Positions 59,746-64,000 of a DNA stretch of 64,000 bases are shown in pieces; the first letter of the stretch is position 1; the number at the start of each line of letters is the position of its first letter. The DNA is from Bretschneidera sinensis (Eukaryota > Streptophyta > Magnoliopsida > Brassicales > Akaniaceae), in assembly GCA_023935145.1 (NCBI GenBank), contig CM043705.1:23588290-23652289 (forward strand), written 5' to 3'. Below the pieces are notes generated by a model, which saw only the letters and a program-made list of their open reading frames with translations, was not told the DNA's origin and did no database searches. Both the position numbers and the translations under genes were made by a program.

Positions 59746-60474
59746 TGATACCGGATTGAAATAGAATTGAAGGAAACTAAACAAACAAACAACAAAATGA
59801 AAGATAAGAGTTCACCACCCAAGAGATAACACCAAAGGGATATAGAATATCACCACCCAAAGGATTAACACAAGGGATACAGAACTATAGGAATTCACCA
59901 CTCTAAGGATTATACCAAAGAGATACAGAATTACAAGAAGGAGAAAACTCTCTTCTAAAAGCCAAAGGCTGATTTCAATTTATAAACTCAAGTCTGATTT
60001 TTAGCTTACAAACACAAGTACTTATAGAGCTTAGAACAACCCTCTAAGCTTAGGAAAAGTAAGAAAACAATCCATAAAACATGCAAGGAAACAATCCCTA
60101 AAACAAGGAAGGAGACAATCCCTAAAACATGCAAGGAATCAAGGAATTGGTCAAAAGTAAAAAGAGGAACACAATTTCGGATTTTCAGGAGCACCCAATG
60201 ACCAGAATTCAAATGGTCATATCTTCTTGTAGACATCTCCAAATGGGCTGAAACTTGTTTGGTTGGAAAGATGACGTCTTGAACTTTAATTTGGACTTAA
60301 GAAAATCTCAAAAAGGAGATCGTTTGGGCCTGGTATGATCAGCCTAAATCCAGTAAGCTGTTGCATCCGAATCTTCTTCCACTTTAGGCTTGGACCTTGC
60401 ACCTTGCTTAGTTGACAAGAGATTATTAGATTTTTGTTGGGCAGGCCCATGCTAGGTTGGACATACCCATGTCA
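59746..60474 (-). repeat. 5' LTR of C2
   Basis: This 729-bp LTR is almost identical to 54605-55333; one visible difference is at about 60387. The promoter block covers about 60003-60474, with a TATAAGTA motif (60019-60026, minus strand). Confidence 0.93.
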
Positions 60475-60748
60475 GAACCCTACAAAAAAATCAGCAAATA
60501 ATAGATAAGGAAAGTTTCCATAATTAGAAAAGTTTCTTAGAATGATAAGACTATTTTCTTAATCCACTTAGATTTCCTAAAGTAACTAGGAAAACTCATT
60601 TTAGCGCCTTATTTTACCATTCCCACGTTCACAAGCTTTTTAAATACTAAGAAAAGAAACTAAGCTCAAAATAACAAAGTTAAGAGAATTGCAAAGCTAA
60701 ATAGGGTAGGAAAGGCATTAAAAACGTAACACAAAGTGTTCCTATCAC

Positions 60749-60972
60749 ATTGGTAAGAGCATTGGAGACTTGGCAACATTACCTTTGGCTGAAAGAATTT
60801 GTCATACATACCGACCATGAGTCCTTGAAGCACTTGAAAGGACAAGGTAAATTGAATAGAAGGCATGCCAAATGGATGGAATTCATTGAGACCTTCCCTT
60901 ATGTAATCAAATACAAACAAGGTAAGGAAAACATTGTGGCTGATGCATTATCAAGAAGGTATGCCCTTGATA
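60749..60972 (+). pseudogene. RNase H fragment of a third chromovirus
   Basis: This plus-strand open piece reads [25 protein letters not shown] and [14 protein letters not shown], the RNase H to tether region of a Ty3/gypsy polyprotein. It is related to, but clearly different from, C1 and C2 ([25 protein letters not shown]). It is bounded on the left by the A4 LTR terminus and on the right by a short Athila LTR scrap. No other part of its element is present. Confidence 0.85.
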
Positions 60973-60997
60973 ATTATGGAAACTTTCCTTATCTAAG
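60973..60997 (+). other. Short Athila LTR scrap at a junction
   Basis: About 25 bp (AATTATGGAAACTTTCC...) match the Athila LTR interior (for example 31980-32003) and join the RNase H fragment to the Athila spacer of A5. It looks like filler DNA from end-joining repair. Confidence 0.55.
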
Positions 60998-62583
60998 TTG
61001 ATCTTTATATGTTATTTGTTTTGTGTGATTTTCGTAAATACCTTACCCATGTTTATATTCTATATTACATGCTTATTCTGATATACATTGAGGACAATGT
61101 ACCATTTAAGTGTGGGAGAGGGATTTACATCTTTTTGAGTCATATCATTGCTTTTTAGGTTTTAGGACCTCTTCCAACTCAATGATGAAACTGATTCTTA
61201 ATGGTTTTTAAAGAGTTTGAGCATACTTTTAAAGATAAAACAAGAAATGGAGTTAATTTGCTTATATTATAGTCATACTTGGAAATTGAAATTTTGATGC
61301 ACATTAGCCTTGATTTGAGTAATCTGTTGCCTTAGAGTGAAGCATGGAGACATATTGAATGATACTTGCATAATCCCACAATATTTGTGAGTTTTTCGAG
61401 CCTTATAATTGATTCATTATGCATATCAATTCAAATTCTCTTCTGAGTGCATCTTGTGAATATAATGTTTTCTAGAACTTGCTTTTAAACCACTTGAGAC
61501 GATCGTACATGTTCAGATTTGGAGAAGAAGGAGGCAAATTAGGATTTTACCACCATGACTAAATAGCCTTTAACCTGATCATGATTTGACCTCTAGATAG
61601 CATTTTGAGCCTGAATTAGCTTATTTTCTTCATTAACCCACACTCATTTACCCTTACGAACTTAAACACTTTACCTACCATTTTTCCTTGGAACTAGGGA
61701 GCTTGGATCTTGTTTATATTGATTTGTAATGTGGAGATGGTGGAAAAGCATAAGTGTGGGGGAATTTTATATGGTTCTAAGGTGGTTGTTTCGAAAAAAA
61801 AACAAAAAAAAAAAAAAACAAAAAAAAAAGAAGATAAAAGGAGTAATAGGAAAAAAAAAATTGATGTGTTTCAAAAAAATACAAGTTCTGAAGAATTGGG
61901 AGTATTATGAGTCTTTAAAGCAAGTTGAAAGCCAAAGTGATTAAATCCACCCTATTGTGATGGAAACGTGGTACTTAATAATGATGATCTATTTATGACG
62001 TTATTGAATGCTTCCTAGTTCTAAGGAAATTTTGTGACATCCTTTCTCTTCTTTCTTATGAAACCTTGACCCTTTAGCCCCATTACAACCCTTTCAAAGA
62101 CCTCCTGATCCTTTGATGTTCTGTTTTTGATGTGGAGAGTGGGTGCACAAGCAAGCCTATGGTTTAAACTGTTTTCACAAGTGATTGAGTAATTAGTATA
62201 GCTAGTACCACATTTAAATGAGTGAAAACCAGAGTGATGCATTGTGAGAAGTAAAATTTGATACTATTTGTGCATTAACTCGAGGGTGGCATATTACACT
62301 TACTCTTGGCTGATTATTCACACACACTCACTCAAAGTACGAATGTTATATAATCTTAATAACTCCGTAGCTTGTTTATTTGAGGTAAACTTGTGCTCTC
62401 CGTACTTTATTATGCCATATTACATAAGGGATCTCTGAGACGTAAGTTGGAAGGATTACAGTCATTTAATTTGTGTTATGTCATTATGGTGTCATTTAGT
62501 TTATGTTGTTTCTCTTGAGATTCTACTAGGTTACATACTGTTGTTTTGCTAAGGGACTAGCCAAAGCTAAGTGTGGGGGAATT
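60998..62583 (+). other. Athila A5 3' non-coding spacer
   Basis: This aligns closely with the A3 spacer throughout, including the A-rich run (about 61794-61860) and the purine tract GTGTGGGGGAATT. It has no coding frame. Confidence 0.7.
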
Positions 62584-64000
62584 TGATAGGAACACTTTGT
62601 GTTACGTTTTTAATGCCTTTCCTACCATATTTGGCTTTGTAATTCTCTTAACTTTGTTATTTTGAGCTTAGTTTCTTTTCTTAGTATTTAGAAAGCTTGT
62701 GAACGTGGGAATGGTAAAATAAGGTGCTAAAATGAGTTTTCCTAGTTACTTTAGGAAATCTAAGTGGATTAAGAAAATAGTCTTATCATTCTAAGAAACT
62801 TTTCTAATTATGGAAACTTTCCTTATCTATTATTTTCTGATTTCTTTGTAGGGTTCCACCTTGGAATTATTTGGATGATGTGTCAAAACACAAGAGAATA
62901 TTGGAGTCCAATAGTGACATGGGTATGTCCATCCTAACATGGGCTTGCACAACAAAAGATCACATAATCTCTTGTCAACTAAGCAAGGTGCAAGGTCCAA
63001 GCCCAAAGTGGAGGAAGATTCGGATGCAACAGCCTACTGGATTTTGGCCCATCATAACAGGCCCAAACAATATCATTTTTGAGACTTTCTTAGGTCCAAA
63101 TTGAAGTTCAAGACGTCTTCTTTCCAGCCCAACAAGTTTCAGCTCATTTGGAGATGTGTGGAAGAAGATATGACCGTTTGAATTCTACTAGTTGGGTCCT
63201 CCTGAAATTTCGGGATTGTATTCCTCTTTCTTACTTTTGGCCATTCCTTGATTCTTTGCATGTTTTAGGGATTGTTTCCTTGCATGTTTTAAGGATTGTT
63301 TCCTTGCATGTTTCATGGCTTGTTTTTAGCATTGTTTTCTTGCTTTTCCTAAGCTTAGAGGGTTGTTCTAAGCTCTATAAATAGGGTGTTTGTAAGCTGA
63401 AAGAGATCATCTTTTCTCTTGGAACCATCTCTACTCAAAATTCAAGAAGCAAAAGGCTGAAACACTCCACCATTCCTTCTCCAATTGTGAGCACATTAGG
63501 ACTTTTCCAAAATGTGTTCTCCTTCATCTATCATCATAGCCGTGAGGTTCATCACCATTAACATCTCAAGCTTCCTTGAGTGTGTTCAAGAAGTGTACCC
63601 CTTACGGCTATTCTTTTTAATTGTTTCAGCCTTGGATTCTTATGTTAGATATTATTATTAATTCAATGAGTTGGTTAATTTTCAGATTTATTCTTTAATG
63701 TTTTTGAATTGTTCATGATATGTAGACATATTAATTCATTACATATGTTGAATTTTCAGTTCTGTTATATTGAAAACTTTGATATTGCAAATCATTGAAG
63801 CCATAATCGCACTTTCGATCACCTAATTGATCTGGAGTACGATTTAAAGTGGTAAAAGCTATGAACAATAGCCAATGTTATGGAAATTGCATGTTCTTTA
63901 TCCATGGACTTTTTCATAGGAATAAGGAACATGTTATTGAATCATAATTCCTTTTGATCTTAATGATTTGTTTAAGTAATTGTAAGGATGCGCTGAGTAT
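62584..64000 (+). repeat. 3' LTR of Athila A5 (incomplete in the window)
   Basis: The LTR starts TGATAGGAACAC right after the purine tract and remains co-linear with the A3 LTR to the window end, where about 0.45 kb is still missing. The TATA box is near 63377-63384. Confidence 0.9.

Larger units (their letters stand above)
54605..60474 (-). mobile_element. CRM-like element C2, apparently recent
   Basis: This complete 5870-bp chromovirus lies in the 5' LTR of A4, with the perfect duplication GAACC (54600-54604 and 60475-60479). Its two 729-bp LTRs differ by about one base by eye. It has a tRNA-iMet primer site, a purine tract and one uninterrupted gag-pol frame. It is the best candidate here for an autonomous partner of the TG family, though one RT motif is altered. 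CRM-clade assignment rests on [11 protein letters not shown], the GPFKVLQRI...DLSPY integrase end and a frame running into the 3' LTR. Confidence 0.94.
43505..60748 (-). mobile_element. Athila element A4, with C2 nested in its 5' LTR
   Basis: This minus-strand Athila element, about 11.4 kb without C2, has its 3' LTR at 43505-45432 and its 5' LTR at 52943-54604 plus 60480-60748. Both outer termini are intact (TGATAG and CTATCA). The flanking five bases, TACTG on the left and CATTG on the right, do not match, so the two ends may come from different insertions joined by recombination. The coding region has several breaks. Confidence 0.92.
52943..60748 (-). repeat. 5' LTR of Athila A4, split by C2
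   Basis: The pieces at 52943-54604 and 60480-60748 sum to about 1931 bp, close to the 1928 bp of the 3' LTR. The split is at GAACC, the C2 target duplication. It holds three minisatellite units, like its 3' partner. Confidence 0.92.
60998..64000 (+). mobile_element. Athila element A5, 3' part, running off the window
   Basis: This has the 3' non-coding spacer (60998-62583, matching 39580-41151 of A3), a purine tract and the first 1417 bp of a 3' LTR. The coding region is missing: the spacer begins abruptly after a 25-bp LTR scrap. The promoter block lies at about 62915-63408, with two minisatellite units. Whether the LTR is complete lies outside the window. Confidence 0.9.

Overview
The window looks like nuclear DNA of a flowering plant: an insertion of mitochondrial DNA (a NUMT) that carries most of the mitochondrial nad4 locus and has been broken up by nested Ty3/gypsy LTR retrotransposons. 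Nothing bacterial or viral in the free-living sense is present. Nearly all long open frames belong to retrotransposons, and the many short open frames inside LTRs are not genes.

Mitochondrial backbone, minus strand, read right to left: nad4 intron 1 (43504-43032, then 31757-30894), exon 2 (30893-30388), intron 2 (30387-26630, then 17089-16980), exon 3 (16979-16554), intron 3 (16553-13782), exon 4 (13781-13693) and downstream sequence (13692-13589, then 8010-5696). Removing the elements rejoins these blocks. Exon 1 is absent. The exons keep the unedited C residues expected of mitochondrial DNA and carry indels, so this is a dead DNA-derived copy.

Mobile elements. (1) Athila-lineage elements with LTRs of about 1.9 kb and a tRNA-Asp primer site: A1 (279-5695, minus, 5'-truncated), A2 (8016-13583, plus, solo LTR), A3 (31758-43026, plus, full length, one nonsense codon in gag-pol), A4 (43505-60748, minus, several breaks) and A5 (60998 to the window end, plus, 3' part only). 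(2) CRM-like chromoviruses with 729-bp LTRs and a tRNA-iMet primer site: C1 (17090-26624, plus, decayed, in nad4 intron 2) and C2 (54605-60474, minus, one uninterrupted 1463-aa polyprotein, inside an LTR of A4). (3) A non-autonomous relative of the CRM elements, here called TG, with 772-bp LTRs and a Gag plus dead-protease frame but no RT, RNase H or integrase: TG1 (8259-11918, minus, inside A2) and TG2 (17169-20828, plus, inside the 5' LTR of C1). Perfect 5-bp target duplications frame A2, A3, C1, C2, TG1 and TG2. (4) A small RNase H fragment of another chromovirus lies at 60749-60972.

The most unusual signal is that the LTRs of all three families share a promoter block of about 470 bp ending at the TATA box. 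In the Athila LTRs the block starts at a sequence identical to the LTR terminus of the CRM elements. This suggests that an Athila ancestor captured a CRM U3 promoter, so that autonomous CRM, non-autonomous TG and Athila elements may respond to the same host signals.
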